Part shown: piece by piece, positions 25,077-34,240 of the stretch | How the letters are laid out: each line of letters opens with the position of its first letter | Numbering within the stretch: position 1 is the stretch's first letter | NCBI GenBank assembly: GCA_934718065.1 | Contig: CAKUZR010000009.1 | Coordinates: forward strand, 23,256-87,255 | Direction of reading: 5' to 3' | Length of the DNA stretch: 64,000 bases | Origin: an uncultured Treponema sp. | GTDB taxonomy: Bacteria; Spirochaetota; Spirochaetia; Treponematales; Treponemataceae | The notes under the pieces: generated by a model | Told to the model about the DNA's origin: nothing | Databases searched by the model: none | Seen by the model: only the letters and a program-made list of their open reading frames with translations | Translations under genes and position numbers: made by a program

Positions 25077-26210
25077 ATGATACATTTTAATGTGCCTCCG
25101 TTTATCGGAACTGAATTTGAATATATGAAGCAGGCCGTAGCAAATCATAAGATTTGTGGAGATGGTCCGTTTACAAAAAAATGTGATGAATGGCTTGAAA
25201 AACGTTTTGATGCTAAAAAAGTTATGCTGACGACAAGTGGGTCTTCTGCACTTGATATGGCAGCGTTGTTATGCGGAATAAAAACTGGTGATGAAGTTAT
25301 TCTTCCGAGTTTCACTTTTTCAAGTACTGCAAATGCATTTGTACTAGCTGGTGCAAAACTCGTTTTTGTAGATATTCGTCCAGATACGATGAATATTGAT
25401 GAAACTAAAATCGAAGCTGCTGTTACAGAAAAGACAAAGGTTATTTGTCCTGTGCATTATGCAGGAGTAGCCTGTGAAATGGATGTAATTATGGATATTG
25501 CGAAAAGGCATAACATTAAAGTTGTCGAAGATGCTGCTCAGGGAGTTATGAGTACCTATAAAGGAAAAGCTCTTGGAACAATAGGAGATTTTGGTTGTTA
25601 TTCTTTTCATGAAACCAAGAATTATTCCATGGGAGAAGGCGGCGCAATAGTAATAAATAATGAAAACTATATTGAAAAGGCTGAAATTCTAAGAGAGAAA
25701 GGCACTAATCGTTCTCAGTTTTTTAGGGGACAGGTTGCGAAATATAACTGGGTGGATTTTGGAGATAGTTACTTGCAGAGCGATTTGAATGCGGCATACC
25801 TTTGGGCTCAATTAGAACAGGCTGATAAGATTAACAACAATCGTCTAAAAACTTGGAATACATATTACAATGCATTAAAGCCTTTGGCTGATAAAGGTGT
25901 CCTTGAGCTTCCTGTTGTGCCGGAAGATTGTATACATAATGCGCATATGTTCTATATAAAATGCAAAGATTTGAAAACACGGCAAGAGTTTATTGAATAT
26001 ATGAGAAAAAATGACATTCTCTGTGTATTTCATTATGTTCCATTGCATACTGCTCCTGCAGGAAAAAAGTTTGGAAGATTCTGCGGAGTTGATGAACATA
26101 CAACATCTGATAGTGATAGATTGGTCAGGTTACCTTTGTATTATGATATTGATAAAAATGATTTGAAAAAGGTAATAGAAAAGATTTTAGAATTTTTTAA
26201 TTGCAACTAA
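25077..26210 (+). CDS. wecE: dTDP-4-amino-4,6-dideoxygalactose transaminase (WecE/RffA type)
   Basis: 377 aa. Closely follows E. coli WecE along its whole length: MIHFNVPPFIGTEFEYM, KICGDGPFTKKC, PSFTFSSTANAFVLAGAK, RPDTMNIDETKIEAAV, PVHYAGVACEMD, VVEDAAQGVMSTYKGKALG and FHETKNYS, where the Lys binds PLP. Transfers an amino group to dTDP-4-keto-6-deoxyglucose giving dTDP-Fuc4N. Shine-Dalgarno AAGGAGAAAC. With the FdtA-like gene it shows the polymer contains an amino-deoxysugar; the rmlA/rmlB genes for the precursor are not in this window. Confidence 0.9.
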   Translation: MIHFNVPPFIGTEFEYMKQAVANHKICGDGPFTKKCDEWLEKRFDAKKVMLTTSGSSALDMAALLCGIKTGDEVILPSFTFSSTANAFVLAGAKLVFVDIRPDTMNIDETKIEAAVTEKTKVICPVHYAGVACEMDVIMDIAKRHNIKVVEDAAQGVMSTYKGKALGTIGDFGCYSFHETKNYSMGEGGAIVINNENYIEKAEILREKGTNRSQFFRGQVAKYNWVDFGDSYLQSDLNAAYLWAQLEQADKINNNRLKTWNTYYNALKPLADKGVLELPVVPEDCIHNAHMFYIKCKDLKTRQEFIEYMRKNDILCVFHYVPLHTAPAGKKFGRFCGVDEHTTSDSDRLVRLPLYYDIDKNDLKKVIEKILEFFNCN

Positions 26211-26315
26211 AATTAAGTGCTGTATTTTCATTCTAAAATGAAAAAAAATAGTTCAAAAATAAGCAACTCGGTATCTAATTGATGGTGGGGACGTAGTATT
26301 GTACCTTAATAGAAT

Positions 26316-27206
26316 ATGAAACAAGGCGAAAAAATAAAAAACTATTGCAATGAATGTCATCATGAGACATGGCACAATATATTATTTGTGAAAAGTACAA
26401 GCGGTCATTGTGAGGAAATTTCATGGTATCAAGAATATTCTGTTTTACAATGTGCAGGTTGCGATACTATTTGTTATAGAACTGATTCGTCTGATTCGGA
26501 AAGCTATGATGTAGATGAATATGGACACTGGATACCTGATGTTAGAATTGAAAATTTCCCATATTCTCTTGAAGGCATTGGAAATATAGAAAATATCTAT
26601 GAACTTCCAACAAAAATAAAATCAATATATTCTGAAACTTTAAAAGCTATTTCGGATGGTTGTTTTACATTGGCAGGAATAGGTTTAAGAGCAACTGTTG
26701 AAGCTATTTGTGAACAAGAGAATATAAAAGGGAGCAATTTAAATACAAAAATAAATAGACTGTTATCAAATGGAATAATATCAAAAGATGAAGCTGGAAA
26801 ATTACATGCAATTCGTTTTATAGGAAATGATGCAGCTCATGACATAAAAGTTCCATTTAAAAATCAGATAATCCTTGCATTAAAGATAATTGAGCATTTA
26901 TTAAGCAGCAAATATGCGATGCAGGATGAAATTGAAAAATATTTGGAAATGCCATTGGACTGTTATGAGGTCTTTAAGAAATTTGTAAATAGAAAAGTTT
27001 TGGAGACTAAAACGACTTTTTCTTTACAGTCTTTAATTAGTTCTGATAAAAGACGGTGTGGTGATAAATATAATGAATTTATAGAGAAATATGAAAAAGA
27101 GATAGAAGAAGGAAAAATTACAATTTTAGAGGACATTACAGATCAAATAAAAGATTCAGAAAAGAAATCTGATTCAAAAATTTATAAAAGAAAAATAGAG
27201 TTTTAG
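26316..27206 (+). CDS. DUF4145-domain protein with zinc-finger start
   Basis: 296 aa. N-terminal CxxC pairs (YCNECHHETWH; LQCAGCDTICYR) look like a zinc ribbon. The middle part (SETLKAISDGCFTLAGIGLR, ATVEAICEQENIKG, HAIRFIGNDAAHD) is a DUF4145 domain, often found in or next to restriction and abortive-infection genes. C-terminal 60 residues are charged and helical. Not an EPS enzyme; it interrupts the EPS gene order and is preceded by a 105-bp gap. A defence role is inferred only from the family. Confidence 0.72.
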   Translation: MKQGEKIKNYCNECHHETWHNILFVKSTSGHCEEISWYQEYSVLQCAGCDTICYRTDSSDSESYDVDEYGHWIPDVRIENFPYSLEGIGNIENIYELPTKIKSIYSETLKAISDGCFTLAGIGLRATVEAICEQENIKGSNLNTKINRLLSNGIISKDEAGKLHAIRFIGNDAAHDIKVPFKNQIILALKIIEHLLSSKYAMQDEIEKYLEMPLDCYEVFKKFVNRKVLETKTTFSLQSLISSDKRRCGDKYNEFIEKYEKEIEEGKITILEDITDQIKDSEKKSDSKIYKRKIEF

Positions 27207-27239
27207 TAAAACAAGAAATTATAATAAGGAATAACCAAT

Positions 27240-28286
27240 TTGTACCTTACAGAAAACAAACACCTGATTTTTGACAATCCAAAAAAGATAGATTTAAAGT
27301 TTTTTATAAAACTTGTGCTTTCTTTTTTGTTGTCTTTTTTCTATAAAATAAAACTGAGTCTCATTTTTCCACGAGAAAAAAGAACTTTAAAATATAAAGT
27401 TTCAATATGTGCAATTTTTAAAAATGAAGCAAAATATTTAAGGGAATGGATTGAATTTCATAAAATAGTCGGTGTTGAGCATTTTTATCTTTATAACAAT
27501 TTTTCTACCGATGATTATCTTTCTGTTTTAACTCCGTATATTGATTCAGGTCTTGTCACTTTGATTGACTGGCCTGTAATGCAAGGGCAGATGTCTGCTT
27601 ATAGGGATTGTGTTGAAAAATTTCAGAATGAAACACAATGGATAGGTTTTATTGATATTGACGAGTTTGTCTGTCCGAATCGTTTTGATAAAATTGGTGA
27701 TTTTTTGGAGCAATTCAAAAAGCGCCCGATTGTGATTGTCTACTGGAGATATTTCGGGTCTTCTGGAATTTTGGAACGTGATGAAAATTCTCTTGTAACT
27801 GAAAGTTTCTTTTCTTGCTGGGAAAAGTACGCCGATATTGGAAAATGTTTTTACAATACAATTTATGATTATGCTCCAGATTTGAAAGGAAATGAGTGGA
27901 TGCATTATCGCTGGGGAAAATATAAGAATCAAAAACTTCCGCCTGTAAATGTATTCGACAATGTTTGTGTTTTGGGCTTTAATCCTGTAGAAACTGATAA
28001 AATGCCGATTCAGATAAACCATTATGTTGTTAAATCCCTTAATGAATATAAAGAAAAGTCCAAAAAAGGAGACGCCTGTTTTAAGGAAAACGGACATAAT
28101 ATGAGTTATTTTTACGAGCATGAAAGAAAATCTCAGTTTGCAGATTTTCATATATTTCGATATTTATCTGAATTAAAATTGAATATAGAAGAATCATATA
28201 AATTAGAAAAAATTAATGGGGGGGGGTACACTAGAATACTATTTTCTAAGCATTGTGCAATTTTCCAGAAAAGGAGAGCTGCATAA
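27240..28286 (+). CDS. GT92-type glycosyltransferase, copy 1, with G9 tract
   Basis: 348 aa, start TTG 27240 (AAGGA 9 bases upstream), confirmed by alignment with the paralogue that follows (TENKHLIFDNP vs TENKYFILDNP). VSICAIFKNEAKYLREWIEF, VGVEHFYLYNN, WIGFIDIDEF (DxD), YWRYFGSSG and PIQINHY are the GT92/DUF23 signatures. One hydrophobic segment near residues 20-38. A run of nine G at 28218-28226 lies 20 codons before the end, so slippage changes only the C-terminal tail and the position of the stop. Its stop overlaps the next start (TAATG). Confidence 0.85.
   Translation: MYLTENKHLIFDNPKKIDLKFFIKLVLSFLLSFFYKIKLSLIFPREKRTLKYKVSICAIFKNEAKYLREWIEFHKIVGVEHFYLYNNFSTDDYLSVLTPYIDSGLVTLIDWPVMQGQMSAYRDCVEKFQNETQWIGFIDIDEFVCPNRFDKIGDFLEQFKKRPIVIVYWRYFGSSGILERDENSLVTESFFSCWEKYADIGKCFYNTIYDYAPDLKGNEWMHYRWGKYKNQKLPPVNVFDNVCVLGFNPVETDKMPIQINHYVVKSLNEYKEKSKKGDACFKENGHNMSYFYEHERKSQFADFHIFRYLSELKLNIEESYKLEKINGGGYTRILFSKHCAIFQKRRAA
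28218..28226 (+). repeat. Poly-G tract (G9) in GT92 copy 1
   Basis: Nine consecutive G. At G9 translation runs to the TAA at 28284; at G10 it would stop almost at once (...GGGVH stop); at G8 it would read past the next start codon. Confidence 0.97.
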
Positions 28287-29251
28287 TGTTAAAAACAGAA
28301 AATAAATATTTTATTTTAGACAATCCAAGAAAAAAAGGTATAAGAACTTTTATAAAACAAAACTTAATTGAAACAAAAAGCTTTATTTATAAAAGTCTTT
28401 TAGATATTTCACATCCAAAAATTACTGAAAAAAAATACAAAGTTTCAGTTTGTGCAATTTTCAAAAATGAAGCTCCGTATTTAAAAGAATGGATTGAATT
28501 TAATCATCTTGTCGGTGTTGAGCATTTTTATATGTATAACAATAATTCAGAAGATGATTATCTATCTGTTCTTAATCCATATATAGAAAAAGGCTGGATT
28601 ACTTTAGTCCAATGGCCGCATAATCAAATGCAGATGGAGTCTTACAAGGATTGCATTAAGAATTTTGCTTCAGAAACAAAATGGCTTGGTTTTATTGATA
28701 TTGATGAATTCATAGTCCCGAAAAGTACAGATAATATTTATGATTTCTTGCAGCCTTTTGAAAGAAAACGTGGGGCGGTGAGTATTTACTGGCGGCTTTA
28801 TGGTTCTTCCGGCTTGATTGAGCGAGATTTGAAAAGTTCTGTGGCTCATGATTTTACAGTCTGCTGGCCAAAATATAGCGATGTTGGCAAGTGTTTCTAT
28901 AACACTGCATTCAAATTTGATTTTAATACGAAGAAAAACAGTTGTTTGCATCATAACTTCTGGGTTAGCTGGCATGGAATTAATCTTCCTCCTGTGAATA
29001 TTTTTGATAAAATTTGTTTTGGTGGTCGAAATTTTGCAAAGGAAGAAAACTTTCCAATTCAAATAAACCACTATTTTACGAAAAGCTACAAAGAGTATGC
29101 TATGAAACGTGCAAAAGGTGATGTGTATTTTAAGATAAATCCACATGATGAAGAATATTTTTATGAGCATGAAATGAAATGTACTTCAGTGGATTATTCT
29201 GCATATAAATATTTAATAAAATTAAAATTAGCGATGGAAAAGAATGACTAA
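28286..29251 (+). CDS. GT92-type glycosyltransferase, copy 2
   Basis: 321 aa from ATG 28286 (AAGGAG upstream; overlaps previous stop as TAATG). Same signatures as copy 1: VSVCAIFKNEAPYLKEWIEF, VGVEHFYMYNN, WLGFIDIDEF, YWRLYGSSG, KCFYNTAF, PIQINHYFTKS. The two are a tandem duplication, diverged to about 50% identity by eye. It ends naturally (LKLAMEKND), without a G tract. Overlaps the flippase gene by 8 bases. Confidence 0.87.
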   Translation: MLKTENKYFILDNPRKKGIRTFIKQNLIETKSFIYKSLLDISHPKITEKKYKVSVCAIFKNEAPYLKEWIEFNHLVGVEHFYMYNNNSEDDYLSVLNPYIEKGWITLVQWPHNQMQMESYKDCIKNFASETKWLGFIDIDEFIVPKSTDNIYDFLQPFERKRGAVSIYWRLYGSSGLIERDLKSSVAHDFTVCWPKYSDVGKCFYNTAFKFDFNTKKNSCLHHNFWVSWHGINLPPVNIFDKICFGGRNFAKEENFPIQINHYFTKSYKEYAMKRAKGDVYFKINPHDEEYFYEHEMKCTSVDYSAYKYLIKLKLAMEKND

Positions 29252-30764
29252 CTCTACAAGAGTTTTAAAAAATACGATTTCTCTATATTTTAGAATGATT
29301 ATTCTTACTGTGATTTCTTTGTTTACAGTAAGAGTTGTTCTGAATTCCTTGGGTGCAGCTGATTACGGCCTGTATAATGTTGTTGCTGGATTTATTTCAA
29401 TGTTCAATTTTATTTCAGGAACATTAACGATAGCATCCCAGCGTTTTTTTTCAATTGAAATAGGGAAAAATGATTGGGATGGTGTTAATAAATATTTTTC
29501 AGTAAATTTTACCTTATATTTTGCTTTTTGTATTTTGATTTTGCTTTTTGCAGAAACTATTGGTCTCTGGTTTGTGAAAAATAAAATGGTTATAGCTCCA
29601 GAGCGAATGCAGGCAACGATTATAGTATATCAGTTTTCTGTAATAACATTCATCATAGGAATAATTGTTTCACCTCATTTGGCTTTGTTGATAGCAGATG
29701 AAAATCTTTCGATTTATTCATTTGTTTCAATTTTTGAAGGTATATTTAAAATTATTGTTGCATATTTGTTGTATATAACGACCAAAGACAAACTGGTTGT
29801 TTATGGTTTTTTGCTCTTTCTGGTTTCGATTATCATAAACGGATTTTATTTTATTTATACAAAGCTTAAATATGAAGAAATACATTTTTATATTGTAAAA
29901 GATAAGAGCGCCTATAAAGAAGTTTTTGGATTTTTGAACTGGAATATGATTGGCGCACTTGCCAGTGTGGGCAAAGGACAGGGATTAAATATTGTGATAA
30001 ATTTATTCTTTGGTACTGTTGTAAACGCGGCTAGAGGAATTGCATTTCAGATAAATACTGTAGTTTCTTCTTTTTCTATGAATTTTATGAAAGCAATAGA
30101 TCCACAGATTACAAAAAGTTATGCATCCGGAGATAAACAAAGATTTTTTAATATTTCTTGTTCTGCCTCTAAAATATCTTTTTTTTTACTGTTCATTATT
30201 TCGATGCCTTTAATGACTAATATGGAATACATATTAAAAATATGGTTAAAAAATGTTCCTGAATATACTGTGATGTTTGCAAAATTAGCTCTTATTGATG
30301 CTCTGATAATGTCCCTTACAGATCCTATTTCCACAGGAATTCAGGCTATCGGAAAATTAAAATGGTATCAGATTATTGTAGGCGGTTTGTTTTTGTTAAA
30401 TGTTCCTGTTTCATATATTATTCTAAAATTTTTGCATAATCCATTTATTCCTTTTTTTGTTTCAATTGTTGTTGCTTTTTTTATGATGATAGCAAAAATT
30501 ATATTTTTTAAATATCTTGGAAAAATTTCAATAAAAGAATATTTAAAGCAAGTTTGCATTCCTGTTTTTGTTGTTTCCGCCGTATCTGTCGTGTTCAGTT
30601 GGCTTCTATTGAAGAATCCTGAAATGGTTGGAATGTTGTTTCTGAATGTATGTACAGAAGTTGCTTTTATCTCTATTCTGGTTCTTTTTATCGGGCTAAA
30701 CAAATGTGAAAGAAAGTTAATTCTTTCAAAAATTCCTATTTTCAAGAAGTTTTATAAGGATTAA
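29244..30764 (+). CDS. wzx: Wzx-type polysaccharide flippase
   Basis: 506 aa with about twelve to fourteen hydrophobic helices. The N-terminus (KNTISLYFRMIILTVISLFTVRVVL then LGAADYGLYNVVAGF) is typical of the MATE-like oligosaccharide flippases that move lipid-linked repeat units to the outer face of the inner membrane. EVFGFLNWNMIGALASVGKG and VNAARGIAFQINT are family-like. Together with the EpsG-type polymerase and Wzz it implies a Wzx/Wzy-dependent EPS pathway. Confidence 0.88.
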   Translation: MTNSTRVLKNTISLYFRMIILTVISLFTVRVVLNSLGAADYGLYNVVAGFISMFNFISGTLTIASQRFFSIEIGKNDWDGVNKYFSVNFTLYFAFCILILLFAETIGLWFVKNKMVIAPERMQATIIVYQFSVITFIIGIIVSPHLALLIADENLSIYSFVSIFEGIFKIIVAYLLYITTKDKLVVYGFLLFLVSIIINGFYFIYTKLKYEEIHFYIVKDKSAYKEVFGFLNWNMIGALASVGKGQGLNIVINLFFGTVVNAARGIAFQINTVVSSFSMNFMKAIDPQITKSYASGDKQRFFNISCSASKISFFLLFIISMPLMTNMEYILKIWLKNVPEYTVMFAKLALIDALIMSLTDPISTGIQAIGKLKWYQIIVGGLFLLNVPVSYIILKFLHNPFIPFFVSIVVAFFMMIAKIIFFKYLGKISIKEYLKQVCIPVFVVSAVSVVFSWLLLKNPEMVGMLFLNVCTEVAFISILVLFIGLNKCERKLILSKIPIFKKFYKD

Positions 30765-30769
30765 GGTTT

Positions 30770-31978
30770 ATGTTGACAGTTTATAACTCAAAAGATAGGT
30801 GCTGCGGTTGTACAGCTTGTGAAACTGTTTGCCCCAAAAATGCTATAACAATGCAAAAGATTGGTGGGGGGGGGTATAAGTATCCTGTTATAGATCAGAA
30901 TATTTGTGTTGACTGCGGGCTATGCAGAAAAACATGCCGTTGGATGAATCCTAAAGGTTCCTCATCTGAAATCAAGCGATTTTTCGCCTTAAAAGTAAAA
31001 GATGTTGATGTTTTGAATAAAAGCCAAAGTGGAGGAGCATTTACCGTTTTTTCAGACGCAATTTTAAAAAATAATGGTGTTGTTTATGGTGCATATCTTG
31101 ATAAAAAAAATGATTTTACGGTTTATCATAAACGAGCAGATAATTTTGAAGAACGAAATCTTCTTAGAGGCTCAAAATATGTGCAGTCAGATATGCGGCA
31201 AACATTTAGTCAAGTTGCAGAGGATTTGAATTCTGGAAAAAAAGTTTTGTTTTCAGGAACACCTTGTCAAAGCGATGGACTTCTCTCATTTCTAGAAACA
31301 AAGGAAGTTCCTATAAAAAATCTTTATACAATGGATTTGATTTGTCATGGAGTACCGTCGCCTGATGTTTTTAATGATTACTTAAAATATACAGAAAAAA
31401 AGTATGGCGATAAAATTACCGGCTTTAATTTCCGTGAGAAGAAAATCAATAAATGGGGAACTCATATTGAAGAAATAAAGTTTCAAAATAGAAAAAACGT
31501 TTATTGTGATTGGTATGCCAATCTGTTTTATAATGATGCAAATTTGCGGCCGAACTGCTACAACTGCCAATATATTCCTACTGACAGAAATACAGATGTT
31601 ACAATCGGGGACTTCTGGGGCGTGGAAAATGTGCTGCCTGATTTTTATAATCCGCATGGCGTTTCTGCAGTTATGGTTCGTTCCGAAAAAGTATTGAAAT
31701 TGCTTGAAAGCCAGAAGGAAAATATCGATCTTATTGAAGTATCTGAAAAAGACATTGTATCACCGCAGCCACGTTTGAATTCATGTAATAAGAAACCTGC
31801 GGATTATGACATTTTTTGGAATGACTACAAGAATCTTGATTTTGAAAATTTCATGCATAAGCACAGTTTTAATCAATATTCTTTTTCTAATTGTCTTAAA
31901 CGAAAAGTTATTTTTATAGTAAAACTGCCTTTTAGGGGTTTGCGAAAAATATATAGAATTATAAGAAATATAAGTTGA
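30770..31978 (+). CDS. Coenzyme F420 hydrogenase beta-subunit (FrhB)-like protein, with G9 tract
   Basis: 402 aa. N-terminal pair of [4Fe-4S] motifs (CCGCTACETVCPK; CVDCGLCRKTC), then the FrhB N and C domains (SQSGGAFTVFSDAIL, LFSGTPCQSDGLLSFL, DLICHGVPSPDVF, CYNCQY and DVTIGDFWGVE). Such proteins are frequent in polysaccharide loci next to pyruvyl transferases; their reaction there is not settled. A G9 tract (30866-30874) lies between the two cluster motifs and is in frame, so the gene is ON in this sequence. Confidence 0.85.
   Translation: MLTVYNSKDRCCGCTACETVCPKNAITMQKIGGGGYKYPVIDQNICVDCGLCRKTCRWMNPKGSSSEIKRFFALKVKDVDVLNKSQSGGAFTVFSDAILKNNGVVYGAYLDKKNDFTVYHKRADNFEERNLLRGSKYVQSDMRQTFSQVAEDLNSGKKVLFSGTPCQSDGLLSFLETKEVPIKNLYTMDLICHGVPSPDVFNDYLKYTEKKYGDKITGFNFREKKINKWGTHIEEIKFQNRKNVYCDWYANLFYNDANLRPNCYNCQYIPTDRNTDVTIGDFWGVENVLPDFYNPHGVSAVMVRSEKVLKLLESQKENIDLIEVSEKDIVSPQPRLNSCNKKPADYDIFWNDYKNLDFENFMHKHSFNQYSFSNCLKRKVIFIVKLPFRGLRKIYRIIRNIS
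30866..30874 (+). repeat. Poly-G tract (G9) in the FrhB-like gene
   Basis: Nine G after GGT, coding GlyGlyGly. In frame here; a gain or loss of one G truncates the protein after about 40 residues. Confidence 0.97.
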
Positions 31979-31985
31979 GAAGAAA

Positions 31986-32963
31986 ATGAAATTAAGAGAA
32001 GAAAAATACCTTGATGAAGTTTTTGTTTTGGATAAAAGACTTGAATTTGAAATAAAAAATTTTAATCATATTCATTCTTATTATAAAGGAAATGATAAAC
32101 GGCTTTTCGGTGTTTTTCTTCCCGGATTATATTATTTGAATCCTTTTGCTCTATGTAAGTTTCAGGTTACGCAAGAATTATTTAAAAATGTAATGGGATA
32201 TAATCCAAGTAAATTTAGGAGTTATATTACTTCAGTTACTGAAAAAAAATATTTAAGACCTGTAGAAAATGTAAACTGGTTTGACTGTATTTTGTTTTGT
32301 AACCGGTTGACTGCAATATTAATGGGGCGGGAAAATTGTTGTTATAAATTAACAGATATAAAATATGACAGTGAATTTCATGTTGAGTTTATGAATGTTG
32401 ATTGGGATACTACAAAAAAGGGTTATAGGCTTCCTACTGAACTTGAATGGGAATTTGCTGCTCGTGGCGGAAATCCTAATCAAGCGGATTTTTGTTTTGC
32501 ATATTCCGGCATAAAGCAATCTGAAGAAATCGATTTTGCATTTAAACATAATGAAAATGAAATAACAACAGGAACGCCAAAGATTGATAAAAATCTTTCT
32601 AAAGTTGCATGGTATTCTGATAAGAAGAATATTTTTTTGAATCGACTTGAAAAATTTATTCTTAGAAAAATTACATTTGGAAAATATATTGGATTCGGAA
32701 CGCATCAAGTTGGCTTAAAAACTGCCAATAGGCTTGGTCTTTTTGATATGAGCGGAAATGTGTGGGAATGGTGCTTTGATGAAACAGATTTACTTCCTGT
32801 TCATGAAAGAACTGAAACAAAAGAAAGAATAATGAGAGGTGGAGGCTGGCCGAATCATGCTTATGATTTGTGTATTAGTGAGAGGTATTCACTTCCGCCA
32901 GAGCATTATGAAAAGGAAAATTGTTTTAGTGATGTTGGCTTTAGGGTTTGCCGTTCAATTTAA
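31986..32963 (+). CDS. SUMF1/formylglycine-generating-enzyme-family protein
   Basis: 325 aa. CKFQVTQELFKNVMGYNPSKF, PVENVNWFDCILFCNRL, YRLPTELEWEFAARGG, GLFDMSGNVWEWCFDE, RIMRGGGWPNHAYD and DVGFRVCRSI are the FGE-sulfatase (PF03781) signatures in normal order. The active-site cysteine pair of true formylglycine-generating enzymes is not evident, so it may be a carbohydrate- or partner-binding homologue. Treponemes often carry many copies. No sulfatase gene nearby. Confidence 0.87.
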   Translation: MKLREEKYLDEVFVLDKRLEFEIKNFNHIHSYYKGNDKRLFGVFLPGLYYLNPFALCKFQVTQELFKNVMGYNPSKFRSYITSVTEKKYLRPVENVNWFDCILFCNRLTAILMGRENCCYKLTDIKYDSEFHVEFMNVDWDTTKKGYRLPTELEWEFAARGGNPNQADFCFAYSGIKQSEEIDFAFKHNENEITTGTPKIDKNLSKVAWYSDKKNIFLNRLEKFILRKITFGKYIGFGTHQVGLKTANRLGLFDMSGNVWEWCFDETDLLPVHERTETKERIMRGGGWPNHAYDLCISERYSLPPEHYEKENCFSDVGFRVCRSI

Positions 32964-32981
32964 ATAAAAAGGTTTTTACTG

Positions 32982-34088
32982 ATGAAAAAAATAGGAATAA
33001 TAACATTTTGGGGAGTTCCGAATTACGGAACATTTTTTCAGGCTTACGCATTAAGAAACGTGGTGCAGCAGCTTTGGTATGACAGTCAGGTTGAAGTTGT
33101 TCCGTATTTGGCGGATTCTCATTATAAAACTTATTATGGAATCAGAGGTGCTGATTGCCGGTATAAATATTTAAGACCTAAATTTTATTTGTCTTTATTA
33201 CGAGGCCTTGTTAATTTGCTAGCTAACAAAAAGAAAGAAAATGAGTTTTTGAAATATTATGAAACTCTTTCTTTTTCAAAACGGCTAAATGCGGACGAGC
33301 TAAAAAAAAGAAATTATGACACTGTGATTTTAGGCAGTGATATTGTCTGGGATTTTTCAATTCCATTTTTTGGGAATGATAGATTTTTATTCGGGCTTGA
33401 CTTAAACGCAACAAAGAAAGTTGCTTATGCCGCAAGTTTTGGAACTGTTCGTTATGGATCAACGATTCCAGAGTATGTAAAGAAAGGGTTAAATGAACTT
33501 GATGCGATTTCTGTTCGTGAAACAAATTCTCAGGCTATTGTAAAATCCATAACGAATACAGAACCGTTGGTTGTTAGCGATCCAACTTTTATCTATGACT
33601 TTGAGAATGACAAAAATATTCCGCCAGAAAACAAGTACGGTGATTACATTGTTGTTTATGGTTCTACAATGGGAGATGGGCTTGTAAAAGGCTGTGTGGA
33701 ATATGCAAAAAAACATGAATTGAAAATAATTTGTTTGGACAGTCTGGATGATAAGTTTGACTGGTGTGACATAAATATTAGTCAAAAAGATTTATCACCT
33801 TTTGAATGGCTGTCAATGTTTAAAAATGCAAAAGTAATTTTTACATGTACTTTTCATGGGCTTATGTTCGGTTTAATTTTTAAGAAAAAAATTGTTTTTA
33901 ATCCATTAAAATTTATTCTTGATAAAGCAGAAAGCTTTATTGATTATCTTGAGTTAAGATATCCTTTGATAGAAGCAAAATCGTTTTGTGATAAGGCTGA
34001 CTGGGATTGGGATTATAAAAAGCTTGAGATAAATATTGCACAGTTAAAAAGAATCTCTATTGATTTTTTGAAGAATAATCTTGGTTAA
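32982..34088 (+). CDS. Polysaccharide pyruvyl transferase family protein
   Basis: 368 aa. GIITFWGVPNYGTFFQAYAL, YDTVILGSDIVWDFS, VAYAASFGTVRYGS, DAISVRETNSQAIV, VVSDPTF and FTCTFHGLMFGLIF match PF04230 (CsaB-like), which puts ketal pyruvate on polymer sugars. Pairing with an FrhB-like gene just upstream is common in capsule loci. Cytoplasmic. Confidence 0.88.
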   Translation: MKKIGIITFWGVPNYGTFFQAYALRNVVQQLWYDSQVEVVPYLADSHYKTYYGIRGADCRYKYLRPKFYLSLLRGLVNLLANKKKENEFLKYYETLSFSKRLNADELKKRNYDTVILGSDIVWDFSIPFFGNDRFLFGLDLNATKKVAYAASFGTVRYGSTIPEYVKKGLNELDAISVRETNSQAIVKSITNTEPLVVSDPTFIYDFENDKNIPPENKYGDYIVVYGSTMGDGLVKGCVEYAKKHELKIICLDSLDDKFDWCDINISQKDLSPFEWLSMFKNAKVIFTCTFHGLMFGLIFKKKIVFNPLKFILDKAESFIDYLELRYPLIEAKSFCDKADWDWDYKKLEINIAQLKRISIDFLKNNLG

Positions 34089-34140
34089 AATAGAATGTTT
34101 GTTTTATGAAGCTTATTTCTATATAAAAGGTGTATAAAAC

Positions 34141-34169
34141 TTGACAATATAACGTTGCTTTTGTATATT
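34141..34169 (+). promoter_or_regulatory. Internal promoter in the EPS locus
   Basis: Consensus TTGACA (34141-34146), 17-base spacer, TATATT (34164-34169). Drives the structured leader and NYN gene independently of the EPS operon. Confidence 0.75.
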
Positions 34170-34179
34170 AACACTAAGC

Positions 34180-34240
34180 GACCGAAAGTGAGGTTTTATA
34201 TAAAACACTTTATGTGTACCTCCAGTAGGTCATTTTTTTT
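34180..34240 (+). promoter_or_regulatory. Candidate transcription attenuator
   Basis: Terminator form: GACC (34180-34183)/GGTC (34228-34231), GAGGT (34190-34194)/ACCTC (34218-34222), ACAC/GTGT, then T8. Alternative form: AAAGT (34185-34189)/ACTTT (34207-34211) stacked on GTTTTA/TAAAAC. The two share bases and exclude each other. The NYN start codon follows 15 bases after the T-run. It could instead be the 3' end of a small RNA. Confidence 0.6.

Noticed and set aside
26211-26315. Terminator between the WecE-like and DUF4145 genes
   Set aside because: The TTTTCATT/AATGAAAA hairpin is AT-only and followed by A, not T, so it would be weak on this strand.
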